From the NCBI GenBank assembly GCA_037501455.1, contig CM074864.1:40016001-40080000 (forward strand): DNA of 64,000 nt, read 5' to 3'. This document shows positions 34,783 to 47,297 of the stretch, in pieces. This DNA is from Lantana camara. Its lineage: Eukaryota; Streptophyta; Magnoliopsida; Lamiales; Verbenaceae. The position numbers and the translations under genes were made by a program. How positions within the stretch are numbered: the first letter of the stretch is position 1; each line of letters starts with the position of its first letter. The notes under the pieces are model-generated. The model was not told the origin of the DNA, did not search any database, and worked only from the letters and a program-made list of their open reading frames with translations.

Positions 34783-37700
34783 TGTAGCGCCCCCAAATAC
34801 GCTGCAACCCCACAACGTCGCACTTCCCAGGCGGATGTGAGACCTAGCACCTGAGAGGCACGCCGACGAACAGACGATGCTATACGATACCAGAGTAAGA
34901 AAACAGGGCAACGAAACTTGAAACATTTAAATCAACAGCTTATGTTTGGGGCAGTAAATAAAAGAATTGGAATAATTGAAAATTTATGAAAACATAGGAG
35001 CAATACCGTAGGATTAAAGTTGTTCATGATCTAAGAGTATGATACTAGAGGAATATAATAACTAGATGAGATTATAGTCTAACTTGGCTCAGTCAAGAGA
35101 ACCTGGGCTAATATGCACAAGATAATGGACTCTCTATGCTTTAAGATACCATCTAAAGAGTGATGACAATACCTGAAATCATGAATTTGAAAAGAGTGAG
35201 GGGTTAGTCAAAGTTTCTAAGTGAGGGGATGGTTGGAACTATATATATATGAATTGAACTTTTAGGTTTTTGACTGCAATACTTTTGTTCAAAAGATCCT
35301 ATTAGAAAAGTGAACAAGACTGAAGTAATAATTTTGAGAGCAATGGTTAAATAAATATACATAATAGGTTAACCAAGAAACTCCTTGGTTAGTACCCGAT
35401 AATAGGAAAATATTATATCAACAACAATACTGGGTTCATATTTATTTTAAAATAATGGAATAGGGGGTTATAGTCTATACTTTGAGAAAACATGAACCCT
35501 TTTTAGAACAATATGATGCCCGCAAGTTAGGCGTTCTCCAACCTTTACTCCTTAAAACTGAGAATAATCTTAACGACATCGATCAAGATGTCTTTACCAA
35601 TTAAATAAACAATATAATCCCTTTTTCCTCCGGTGTCACCTCAGGGAGCTACCCCTAGTGACGATATACATGAGTTTGGAAGGGACATACCTTTTCCCGT
35701 CACTTGATGTGGAATAACTAACCTCCAGTTAGACCATCACCAAGATCTAGTTGGCGGCTGATATAATAATAAACATTGGCGCTCGCCTCCCAGTCTATTA
35801 CTTCTACTGATACCACGGGGACCCACAATAAGAAAAGATATTTTACTTGCATTTAACGGTATTAGATAGATGGTAATGTATTACCGGAACATTATAACGT
35901 GAAATACTTTAATCTTTATAAGTAGACAAGAAAATATGAATACTTTAAAATGATTGATTTTGTATAGTAGAATAATATAAGTTGATATTAAAGTATTTTC
36001 CCAAAATGGGTAGTATCATTTATAAAAGGGTAAGACTTGAACTGTATTAGCGTAGGACTTAAAATATTATATATATATATATATATAGACTCACGATCCC
36101 AGTTGGAAACATTTAACCTCACCTACAATAACCAGGTATTATGTAATAATACCGGAGTCCTAGTTCATCCAGATCTTCACCTATGAGTGGTGATCAACTA
36201 TAAGTTTCTATTCCGTAACTAAAACTAAACACATAGAAAAGTTATCATAATAAAACACATCATAACATGAAATGAGATATAATAGTATTCTGATAAAATA
36301 TAACTTTCACATTTAAACAAGGCTTATAAAACAAGTGGTTGCTAATCTAGTTATAAATCTTAGTAAACTTCTATGTTATAAAATAAATCCATAATTTAAT
36401 AAAGAAATCTTATTTTGAAAATGATACATTAAAATATCCGATTTGAAAATCGTAAATGAATATCTTTATTTGAAGTTCCTATTTTAGTTTAACAAAAGTC
36501 AAAACTTGGATTTCTTTTAAAATAGAAATCCTATTTTTTAATATGTGAAACCTTGAACGTTTTTTAATCTCAAAATGATATTTGAAATATGAAACGTTTA
36601 AATGATTCTTGAAACTTTAATCCCCTATTTTATTTTATTAAAACATTAATCAAGAATTATTATTTAAATTTCAATTTATTCTTATTTATTTTGGAATCAT
36701 TATTTGTAAACAACTGCTATTTAAGTGTGGAGGATTAGACACATAGTTAAACACCTAATCTTTCATGCACTAACACACACTACACTCACACGGCAGACAC
36801 ACAATTCACACATTACTCAAGAACACTAAGAACATGTTCTTGATCGTACTTGAATATTCATAAGATGTTCTAAGCATTCTTGATTAAATTCATATTCATA
36901 ACATAAGATTAAAGCATAAATGAGCATAATATATAAACATTACCTGAAAATTAATTCATAAAAAAATTTCCTAAGCATGAATCTATTCAAATATTCAAGA
37001 ACATAAATATGAATATATAAACACATATCTAATTTATTTCATATAATAATCATGCATTTTCATAAATTAAATTCCTAACTTTAGTTCATGAAATATAAAT
37101 TCCTAAATCATAATTTCCTAACAAAAACATAAATATTTAACATAATTTAAAGCATATAAAATACACTAATTAAATTACCTAGAATAAAACATGAATTAAA
37201 GCATAAAAAAAAAATAAAACTAACCTTGAGAGAGAGAGAGAGCTAGGTTGTGGCGGAAATATTGGCGAGAGAGGAGAGATATGTGAGCTAAAAATGAATC
37301 TCTAGGGGGGGTATTTATAGGTAGGAATTATGGACCTAAGAGAAATTTCTAAAAATATGTAAGAAATGTGGAGAATTCTAAATCACAAAAATATATGAAA
37401 ATTATGTAGGAAATGTGGAGAATTTTGAATCTAAAAAATATGTAGAAATGTGGAGAATTTTGAAGTACAAAAATATGTAGAAATGTGGAGAATTTTGAAT
37501 CATACCTAGCATTTCTATTTTAGGAAAGTGATGTCATGGATGATGTCATATTTAATAAAAACAAATATAAAATAATGTAAAATTTATTTAAGAGTTGGGA
37601 AACGAGAGCTTGAAGTGGTAAAACTAGTGAAAAAATGAGCCAAAAATGAGCTTCGTCATGATTATAAATGTGTGACGTTTAGGTTTTTCGTTTGAAAGTT

Positions 37701-38656
37701 TGTAAAAGTTAGAGATTATGAAAATCATGATAAATTATATAAAACGAAGCTACAATGAAATTTAAAGATCGAGAAAGTGGTCATGGTTAGAGAAAAATTC
37801 AAGGAAAGTTTTAAGTATAATTTTGAATATTAAATATAATTAAACTTTTATGGTAAAAATAATGATTTTTAATAGGAAAAATATTTATGAAATAAACTAC
37901 AGTTGGAATTAGGTTTTGGTATGAGCATGAGAATTCATAAAATAATTCAAGGATAATTTTGACTATAATATTGAATAGCAAAAAGAGAATGAATAAAAAG
38001 TTGTTCACGGTAAGAATAGTAACTAGGGTTTTGAAGTGATTTTCGATACTACTGGAGTTAGAATAGGAATTAGGGTTTTTGGATGATATCAAAATTCTTG
38101 AAATGATTTAAGGATTCATTTGACTGTAATATTTGATAAGAAAAACTGTTCCGAGTAAATTTCTAATTTTATGGAATGAGTAGTGATCGAAGGGACCTAA
38201 TGGTAATTTTGATCAACAATTTTTGTAAAGAGTTTTGGGTCAGGGAAAGCATATGTAAGTAATAGGAAAACTACATGTTTCATGCTTCTAAGGTTCTATG
38301 AATTTGATAAGAGGATATGGCTTAGTAGATAAACAGTGACATGGGGAGAAAATCGTAACTTTGATTTAAAATTTCCAAAAAATGATTTTAGGACAAGAGA
38401 TGTGAGTTATGGTATTCAAGAGGTACGGATTTGAGTCTTTAGGATTCTATTGAGGGAATGAAGGCTCAGAAAATGAATAGTAATATGGGGTTTTGAATGA
38501 GATATCTCCCATAGTCACACAATAGCATGTAAGAACAAGTTAAAACAAATAGAAATGTGATGCATGAATAGCATTAGATGGATCAAAGTCTATAAACGCT
38601 TTCAATTTCTTTCAAAGTTTACCAATTCCAACTAGGCCCTGTTTAGGGCTGTTACA
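34783..38656 (-). mobile_element. Tek-8: 3.9-kb solo LTR
   Basis: Perfect GAGCG duplication (34778-34782, 38657-38661). Minus strand starts TGTAACAGCCC and ends GGGGGCGCTACA. No coding region, primer site or second LTR, so a solo LTR is the simplest reading. Putative leader exon rich in GAGA, donor CAAG|GTTAGT near 37224, and acceptor TTTCAG|G near 35175 with CTAAC upstream (about 35205) match the lineage plan. The GCTAGGCGG pair is not evident, so it is the most divergent member. Very AT-rich; 3874 bp. Confidence 0.75.
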
Positions 38657-38852
38657 GAGCGGGTAGGATCCCCCGACTCCAACACTTATGACTAGAGAAC
38701 GGCGTTGAGAGGACGCCATCTCATCCCCAAACAAAAAAGGTTAGATTGTTTATGAACTTTGTCTTGTTTTGATTATGATTATGATATGAAAGGAGTTAGG
38801 TTGGTTAGAAACTCGTTCTCACCGAGTTAGTTTGATTTTTAATTATGTTTCT

Positions 38853-40849
38853 TGTAGCACCCTAATCCCCAGGGCACCACATCCCCCGCACTATAGTCTC
38901 GATCCACGTATGAAATGGAAAGTCCATACATAAACCAAAACTATAGCGAACGGGTGACAATAAAAATGACGAGCTAGGCGGGACACTCTCCCCAACAAAA
39001 CCAGAGCGAACATGATAATGAAAGCGGAAGCAATAAAATCATTCATACATATAGGTACCATATTTACCGAATAGATATGTATAGATACCAACTTAACTAT
39101 CAATACATTATCATCTTTTAATAATATAAATGATCAGGTATCCCTAAAACGTGACAATAATGATTATAACAAAAGATACTAGAAGTGCTTTACATGAAGG
39201 TACGGTACTAGACTCGTGAAAGTGCAAAACTCGACTGGACACCCGCCTAGCACGACCACACGCTCAAGTACCTGAAAAGTGAAGTATCAGTCTACCGAAG
39301 ACTGAGTGAGGGGCAATAAATATATATAACACACATCACATGCAAGGTGTAGCCCCGGGTGAAGACTTTGGAAATGAAAAGGAATATATATAATTCAAGA
39401 AACTTAGTCTTTGCCCGAGATTACAACCAATCACTTTAACATTTTAGCTTAACATTTAATGAACTTGTGACCCCGGCGAGCAGGGGCGATTCTCCAACCT
39501 TTACACCAAACGTGACAATACGTGCTTGCTTTATCAGTTCAGTACATGATCATACAATTCCAATTAGTGTTCACATAGACAGTTTCATGCTTGAAATCAT
39601 GCAATAACCCGAGGATAACCCGACATCCCGGATTAATCCCCAGTTTCCTTCTTCCTCCGGTTGATAGCGAGTTTGCAAGGCTCGACTATCCACGACATGT
39701 TGTGTGTAGAGGACTTGACCCTCTAGACACGGAACTCCTTCCACCACTAATCTCCTAGTGGCTTCGGGGGTGATCCCAACAATGTGAGGATAATTCAAGA
39801 GTTACCCGTCAGCCCTTGCTTTCCCCGTTGGCTCAAGAATTACCCTCGGGCCCACGTCCAATCATGTACTCGCCGAACTTGCTTGAAATCATGACAATCA
39901 ATACTTTCTTGCTTGAAATGTTTATAACTTTGAAAACGTTTATAATTAAAATAGGTTTTGGCCGAAAATAGCACATAAGGGTGGTAGGGTTCTATAAACA
40001 TAACCTAAAACCCCACATTTTCTTACAAAATATGACAAGGATATACTCTACTGAGCCTGCTTCTCGTCCACGCCCTCTTGACCTGTGCAAACACGACGTG
40101 TATACGTGAGACAAGACCTAACATGGACCAAATATGACGAACGACGGAAATGTATCGAGATGACGATGAAAATGCAATGTGGCATGATAACATGTTGTTT
40201 CACTTCATAGTAACACATATTATAGCAATTCGGGGTCAAAGAAGTCGTCGGATCGAGGGGTCAATTTCGTAATTTTATGCAGTGAATTTTGTTCTGCAAG
40301 TCAGGTGGGAACGGCCGTTCCGGTCCCCTCTGACAAATGGGAACGGTCGTTCCCGTAATCCCCAAAAGCGCACCAATGATTTCTTTTTCAAAAACGCGCC
40401 TTACCTGGGAACGGCCCTTCCGGCACTAAGGCCAAAATGGGAACGGCCGTTCCCACAATGCCTTGAGGCTGGGAACGGTCGTTCCCAGTTCTGCAACTGA
40501 AGAAAATAGAGCAGAACAGGGGAAGGTTACGGGAATGCAAACAAAACCACCCAAAATCTATTTTTGATCATCAAAGCCAAAGTTTTCTGGGAATATACAT
40601 GCATATAGGTTCATAAGATGATAAACTAACACTCTAAACACTTAAAACACAAAATACCATCAAGAATTCAAGTTTCAAACTTATGATCAAACTTGATCAT
40701 TCATGCCAAATATCCAAGGATTCAAGCTATAACTCATGGCACAATTCATGAAATGATCTCATAATCATACCTCTAACTTCAATTAATTCATCTAGCTCAA
40801 AACGCACACGTGGCGTGCTTACCTGTTCATCCGGAACCGGGGCGTTACA
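38853..40849 (-). repeat. Tek-9 3' LTR (1997 bp, internally deleted)
   Basis: Compared with the other LTR it lacks about 620-640 bp (47231-47849 equivalents), joined near 40792. The missing part includes the leader exon and splice donor. It also has one palindrome unit fewer. GCTAGGCGG at 38973, CCGCCTAGC at 39243, acceptor next to 39271, CAGTC-loop-GACTG hairpin at 39288-39304. Confidence 0.9.
40307..40486 (-). repeat. Tek-9 3' LTR palindrome array (GGGAACGGCCGTTCCC)
   Basis: Five units start at 40307, 40339, 40407, 40439 and 40471 (spacings 32, 68, 32, 32). Units are GGGAACGGCCGTTCC, GGGAACGGTCGTTCCC or the decayed GGGAACGGCCCTTCC. They lie in the putative LTR intron. Confidence 0.92.
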
Positions 40850-40866
40850 ACTCTCCCCCCCTTAGA
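40850..40866 (-). promoter_or_regulatory. Tek-9 polypurine tract
   Basis: Minus-strand CTAAGGGGGGGAGAGTT directly before the 3' LTR start TGTAACGCCCC. Confidence 0.85.
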
Positions 40867-40887
40867 AGAATCTGGTACCCAGATTCT

Positions 40888-43707
40888 CTAGTCTTGTGTG
40901 AACAACTCCGGGTGGAACCGTTTCATCTTATCTTCTGTTTCCCACGTCGCTTCTTCGGTTTTGTCACTTCTCCACAACACTTTAACCATGGGAATTCTCC
41001 GGTTTCTCAACTCCTGAAATTTCCGATCCAAGATTCTAACCGGCCTCTGGACAAATGTCAAATTCGGTTCCAGCTCAACTTCTTCCACGGGGAGAATCGT
41101 GGTCTCATCGGGGTAATATTTCCTTAATTGTGAAACATGAAACACGTTGTGAATCCCCATAAGACTCGGTGGTAGGTCCAGTCGATAGGCTACCTCGCCT
41201 ATTCTTTCAAGAATCTCGAACGGACCTAAGTAGCGAGGATTAAGTTTTCCTCCTTTCCCGATCTAGGTGAAACCTTTCCTTGGTGACACCTTCAAGAATA
41301 CCCGATCACCAACTTCGAATTCTTGATCTCTTCTGCGCTTATCGGCATAGCTCTTTTGCCTATCTTGCGCGGCTTTCATCCATTGTTGAATCATTTGTAC
41401 TTTCTCAATCATAGCCTGAACAACTTTAGAAGGCCTTTCGAATCTTTCACCTTTCTTTACCCCTTCCTGTTTCGACCATTTCCATTCTTCCAAGTCGAAG
41501 AACAACGGAGATAGGCACTTTCTTCCATAAAGAAGTTCATAAGGAGCCATCCCGATCGAAGCCTGAAATTGTTATAAGCAAACTCGATTAAAGGAAGTTG
41601 TTCTGCCCACGAGTTCTGAAAATCCATCGCGCAAACCCAAAGAAGATCTTCCAAATATCTGATTAACCTTTCGGATTGACCGTCGGTTTGAGGGTGAAAT
41701 GCCATACTGAACTTAAGTTTCATCCCCCACACGGCCTGTAACTCCTGCCACAACTTAGAAGTAAACCTCGTGTCTCGGTCTGAAACGATGCTCACCGGAA
41801 TACCATGAAGTCGAATAATGTCTCTGTTATAGATTTCAGCCAACTTTGGAATCTTATAGGACATCCGGACCGGTAAAAAGTGAGCAGACTTTGTAAATCT
41901 ATCCACAATTACCCAAATTCCATCAAACCCGACTTTAACCTTCGGTAATCCAGAAACAAAGTCCATCGTTACTTGTTCCCACTTCAACTCGGGAATAGGT
42001 AACGGTTGTAGAAGTCCTGCGGGCTTTTGGTGCTCAGCTTTCACTCTCTGGCAAGTCAAGCAATGTTTCACATATTCTGCCACGTCTCTTTTCATCCCGT
42101 TCCACCAATAATATTGCTTCAAATCCTTATACATTTTATTTCCTCCCGGGTGGATCGAGTAGGTTGACTTATGAGCTTCTTCAAGTAGGACCCGTTTCAA
42201 TTCTTCAGGTATTACCACTCTGTTTTTAAAACGAAGTAACCCGGTCTCATCAAACCCAAACGGACTCTCCGGGTCATCCTTAGCTTTACTTATAAGCTTC
42301 TGAACTTCCGGATCCTTATTCTGAGCCTCAAACAACTGATTCTTTAATTCCAGCTGAATTGTGATATTGGAAACCCGAGCTTTTAGGATAATTGGAGCAA
42401 CTTCATCGCTTTCCTTTATTTCCAAACTCGATACACTCGCCTTCCTGCTAAGTGCATCAGCGACCACGTTTGCTTTCCCCGGGATGGTATTTAATTGTAC
42501 AATCATAATCCTCTAGCTTTTCCATCCATCGTCGTTGCTTCATGTTCAACTCTTTATGTGTGAACAATTATTGGAGGCTCTTGTGGTCGGTACAAATCTC
42601 AAAGGAAGTCCCGTAAAGATAATGTCTCCATTTCCCGAGAGCAAAGATCACGGCTGCAAGCTCTAGGTCGTGTGTTGGATAATTCCTTTCATATTCCTTT
42701 AGCTTTCGGGAAGCATAAGCGATCACTTTTCCTTTCTGAGTCAGAACACAACCTAAGCCTTCTTTAGAAGCATCTGTGTACACTGCATACTCCTCTGAAC
42801 CCTCGGGTAAAGTTAACACCGGAGCTGAGACTAACTTTTCTTTCAAAAAGTTAAAGCTTTGATCACACTTCTCGTCCCAGACAAACTTAACATCTTTCTT
42901 TGTCAATCGGGCCAACGGTGCAGCAATCTTAGAAAAATCCTGAACGAACCTTCTATAATAGCCGGCCAATCCCAAGAAGCTTCTAATTTCCGAGGCATTC
43001 TTTGGTTTCTCCCACTTGAGCACGGCCTCGATTTTCGAGGGATCGACTTCCAACCCTTTTCCTGAAATTACATGTCCCAAGAAGGAAACCCGATCGATCC
43101 AAAATTCACACTTGCTAAACTTAGCAAACAACTGATGCTCTTTCAGACTCTGAAGAACGAGCCTGCGATGTCTCGCATGCTCCTCGGCTGATTTTGAGAA
43201 AACCAGAATATCATCAATGAAAATCACCACAAACTTGTCGAGAAAAGGCCTGAAGATCCGGTGCATCATATCCATGAAAGCTGTAGGGGCATTAGTTAAT
43301 CCAAACGGCATAACCACGAACTCGTAGTGCCCGTACCGAGTATTGAATCCTGTCTTAGGAATATCCTCTGCTCGAATTCGCAGCTGATAGTATCCCTGTC
43401 TTAAATCCAATTTTGAATAAACTTTGGAACCCTGAAGTATATTGAATAACTCCTCGATATGTGGGAGGGGATACTTGTTCTTAATAGTCATCCGGCTCAA
43501 CTCCCTATAGTCGATGCACATTCTTAAAGTTTCGTCCTTTTTCTTTACAAATAGAACTGGTGCTCCCCAAGGTGAAGAACTCGGTCGAATGTAACCAACT
43601 TCCAACAATGCTTCCAGCTGAACTTTTAATTCCTTTAATTCCGCTGGAGCCATCTGGTATGGAGTCTTTGAATACGGCTTAGCATTCGGGAAAAAGATCG
43701 ACCACAA
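40888..43707 (-). pseudogene. Tek-9 pol: reverse transcriptase, RNase H, integrase, chromodomain
   Basis: Reverse transcriptase begins with [14 protein letters not shown] and has MCIDYRELS and the catalytic [10 protein letters not shown]. RNase H has [12 protein letters not shown]. Integrase has the zinc finger (His, His, CLTC), [16 protein letters not shown] and DGQSERL. The chromodomain-like tail ends EATWETEDKMKRFHPEL. Lesions: TAA at 42568-42570, a one-base insertion near 42479, a small deletion with frameshift near 41570, TAG at 41263-41265, besides the gag/pol frameshift near 43690. It aligns along its length with Tek-1 pol. Without these lesions gag and pol would form one long frame, as is usual for this lineage. 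Confidence 0.95.
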
Positions 43708-44986
43708 ATTCGATCTCTCGCTCAGGAGGCAAAGAATCCAACTTTTTTGGAAATACCTCGGGAAACTCCTTTACCACTTCGGTGTCCTCTAATTTCACCT
43801 GATCCTTGGGCTTGTTCAGAATGTAAGCAATGAACCCTGTAGCCCCGTCTCTGACTAATTTCTGAGCTTCTGAAAAAGAAAGTAGAGGTACGGTCCTCGA
43901 AGTACAGCCCGTGATAACCTCTGAACCCAACTGAACCTTCTTAGCCCGACAATCAACTGTAGCACAATGCCGGTATAACCATTCCATCCCCAATATAGCC
44001 CCGTATCTCTCCATTGGCATAACAATGAAATCTGTCAGAAACTCCCGACCTTCAATCACCACTGGAACATCCCTGTAAACCTGATCCGTCTCTCGCCTAC
44101 TACCGAAAGGAGTACTAACTAGATAGCGCACAGAAGTACACATAGCAGGCAAAGACAAAGTAATAGCAATAGAGTGCGCAAGAAAAGAGTGTGTAGCTCC
44201 TGGATCAAATAATGTATGGATGTTCGTGCCATGGATGCAAATAATACCTTCAACTACCGCTGCGGGATCTATCTCAGCTTCCTGCTCCTCCCCAGTGAGT
44301 GCATAAGCCTGGGCTCTCACAAGTGGCCTCGGACCTGCAGGTGGCGGATCCCGACGATCCGGACAACCGTCAACCAAGTGCTCGTTGCTCCCGCAGATCA
44401 AACATAAGCCTAACCGGTGTCTGTAGTTATCATAGTTGTGTGTAGGAAGCCCACAATATCTGCAGCCCGGTCTCTGAGGTGGCTGTGGTGGTGCTGGAGC
44501 TCTAGAAATATACTTGTTTCTGAACTCCCGTACGAAGACCTCCCAAGTAATCTCTGTCCCAGCTGCCTCCAAAACGATCTGGGTGCTCTCCCACCAAGAA
44601 TAGGCCTCGCCCTGAATAAGAGTAAGTGTACAGCGAGCCTTCTCCTGGGTATCACAAGGGATAAGCTGCCAGATCCTCTTGATCTCCTTCAGCCACATCT
44701 CTGCCTGAATATCGTCGCCCTTGTAGAACTTCGGGGGACGCTGGTTCTGAAATTCTCGTAATATGGTAGAAATAGGGTTCTCCTGAAGTGCTACCGGTGC
44801 TGGCGGGGGTGGAGGAACCCTGTCTTGTAGCCTCTGATCAATTAGCCCCACTACCGCGTTCATGAAATCCTGGGGCTGTGCCTGGTCAGGTGGAGGAGGT
44901 GGTGACCTCTCCCGACGATGATGTCGGCGATGATGATGTTGCCTATGTCTCGAGGCTCGGTTACTGGAGTGTCTGTCGTGCTCCAT
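43679..44986 (-). pseudogene. Tek-9 gag-protease
   Basis: 435 codons from ATG 44986. The N-terminus is rich in His/Arg and Pro. The capsid-like gag domain (KFYKGDDIQAEMWL, GEAYSWWES) is cut short: after FRNKYIS it jumps to a Pro-rich linker, so a large part of gag is deleted. Two zinc knuckles follow, the second canonical (CLICGSNEHLVDGC). The protease motif reads LFDPGATHSF, where DSGAT is expected, so Ser is replaced by Pro. The frame ends in DLFPEC because five T's replace four near 43690, shifting pol out of frame. Confidence 0.92.
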
Positions 44987-45218
44987 CCTGAAATCAGATC
45001 ACTACACATGCGTGGCTTGATTAATAAATGCAAATGTGTGCATATAATTCAACAATGTTAATAAACACACATTCAGGAAGAATCAAATAGCTCAAGTAAG
45101 GCAAAAATTCAAGTAATCAAGTAATTCAGTGAAATGCAGACTCTCAAATATCAAATAATCCTATGCCGTGCGACCTAGACTGACTTAACACGAGTCGAGA
45201 ACCTTGGTTTTGCAACCG

Positions 45219-45231
45219 GTCTCTGATAACA
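45219..45231 (-). promoter_or_regulatory. Tek-9 primer binding site (tRNA-iMet type, one change)
   Basis: Minus-strand TGTTATCAGAGAC, eight bases after the 5' LTR end. The canonical plant site is TGGTATCAGAG; one G is replaced by T. Confidence 0.75.
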
Positions 45232-45658
45232 CCTGTAGATGTAGCACCCTAATCCCCAAGGCACCACATCCCCCGCACTATAGCCTCGATCCACGTATGA
45301 AATGGAAAGTCCATACATAAACCAAAACTATAGCGAACGGGTGACAATAAAAATGACGAGCTAGACGGGACACTCTCCCCAACAAAACCAGAGCGAACAT
45401 GATAATGAAAGCGGAAGCAATAAAATCATTCATACATATAAGTACCATATTTACCGAATAGATATGTATAGATACCAACTTAACTATCAATACATTATCA
45501 TCTTTTAATAATATACATGATCAGGTATCCCCAAAACGTGACAATAATGATTATAACAAAAGATACTAGAAGTGCTTTACATGAAGGTACGGTACTAGAC
45601 TCGTGAAAATGCAAAACTCGGCTGGACACCCGCCTAGCACGACAACGCGCTCAAGTAC

Positions 45659-47297
45659 CTGAAAAGTGAAGTATCAGTCTACCGAAGACTGAGTGAGGGG
45701 CAATAAATATATATAACACACATCACATGCAAGGTGTAGCCCCGGGTGAAGACTTTGGAAATGAAAAGGAATATATATAATTCAAGAAACTTAGTCTTTG
45801 CCCGAGATTACAACCAATCACTTTAACATTTTAGCTTAACATTTCATGAACATGTGACCCCGGCGAGCAGGGGCGATTCTCCAACCTTTACACCAAACGT
45901 GACAATACGTGCTTGCTTTATCAGTTCAATACATGGTCATGCAATTCCAATTAGTGTTCACATAGACAGTTTCATGCTTGAAATCATGCAATAACCCGAG
46001 GATAACCCGACATGCCGGATTAATCCCCAGTCTCCTTCTTCCTCCGGTTGATAGCGAGTTTGCAAGGCTCGACTATCCACGACATGTTGTGTGTAGAGGA
46101 CATGACCCTCTAGACACGGAACTCCTTCCACCACTAATCTCCTAGTGGCTTCGGGGGTGATCCCAACAATGTGAGGATAATTCAGGAGTTACCCGTCAGC
46201 CCTTGCTTTCCCCGTTGGCTCAAGAATTACCCTCGGGCCCACGTGCAATCATGTACTCGCCGAACTTGCTTGAAATCATGACAATCAATACTTTCTTGCT
46301 TGAAATGTTTATAACTTTGAAAACGTTTATAATTATAATAGGTTTTGGCCGAAAATAGCAGATAAGGGTGGTAGGGTTCTATAAACATAACCTAAAACCT
46401 CACTCTTTCTTGCAAAATATGACAAGGATATACTCTACTGAGCCTGCTCCTCGTCCACGCCCTCTTGACCTGTGTAAACACGACGTGTATACGTGAGACA
46501 AGACCTAACATGGACCAAATATGACGAACGGCGGAAATGTATCGAGATGACGATGAAAATGCAATGTGGCATGATAACATGTTGTTTCACTTCATATTAA
46601 CACATATTATAGCAATTTGGGGTCAACGAAGTCGTCGGATCGAGGGGTCATTTTCGTAATTTTATGCAGTGAATTTTGTTCTGCAAGTCAGGTGGGAACG
46701 GCCGTTCCGGTCCCCTTTGAAAAATGGGAACGGTCGTTCCCGTAATCCCCAAAAGCGCACTAATGATTTCTTTTTCAAAAACGCGCCTTAGCTGGGAACG
46801 GCCCTTCCGGCACTAAGGCCAAAATGGGAATGGCCGTTCCCACGCTCGGCCGCCTTGTTTTAGTTTAAAAGAGGGGAACGCCCGTTCCCACAATACCTTG
46901 AGGCTGGGAACGGTCGTTCCCAGTTCTGCAACTGAAGAAAACAGAGCAGAACAGGGGAAGGTTACGGGAATGCAAACAAAACCACCCAAAATCCATTTTT
47001 GATCATCAAAGCCAAAGTTTTCTAGGAATATACATGCATATAGGTTCATAAGATGATAAACTAACACTCTAAACACTTAAAACACAAAATACCATCAAGA
47101 ATTCAAGTTTCAAGCTTATGATCAAACTTGTTCATTCATGCCAAATATCCAAGGATTCAAGCTATAACTCATGCCATAATTCATGAAATGATCTCATAAT
47201 CATACCTCTAACTTCAATTAATTCATCTAACACATAATTCCCAAACCCTAACCATATCAAATATGAGGAAGAATCATCACTTCCATGCAAACCAACC
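45659..47297 (-). other. Putative intron inside the Tek-9 5' LTR
   Basis: Minus strand: donor CAAG|GTTGGTTT at 47297 (weaker than in other LTRs), CTGAT branch-like site within the CAGTC/GACTG hairpin, acceptor TTTTCAG|GT. About 1.64 kb, holding the palindrome array. Confidence 0.45.
46694..46921 (-). repeat. Tek-9 5' LTR palindrome array
   Basis: Six units start at 46694, 46726, 46794, 46826, 46874 and 46906 (spacings 32, 68, 32, 48, 32). The extra unit relative to the other LTR (GGGAACGCCCGTTCCC at 46874) comes with about 48 bp of sequence and keeps the 32-bp pair spacing. Confidence 0.92.

Noticed and set aside
35795..35815. TGGTATCAG on the minus strand inside Tek-8, like an iMet primer site
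   Set aside because: No LTR end (TACA) lies next to it and no LTR copy flanks it; Tek-8 reads as one LTR.
40307..40486. Regular palindromic repeats about 32 bp apart, CRISPR-like at first sight
   Set aside because: Spacing is measured unit to unit, leaving 16-bp gaps with shared rather than unique sequence; the arrays lie in plant LTRs and are present in both LTRs of the element. No cas genes.
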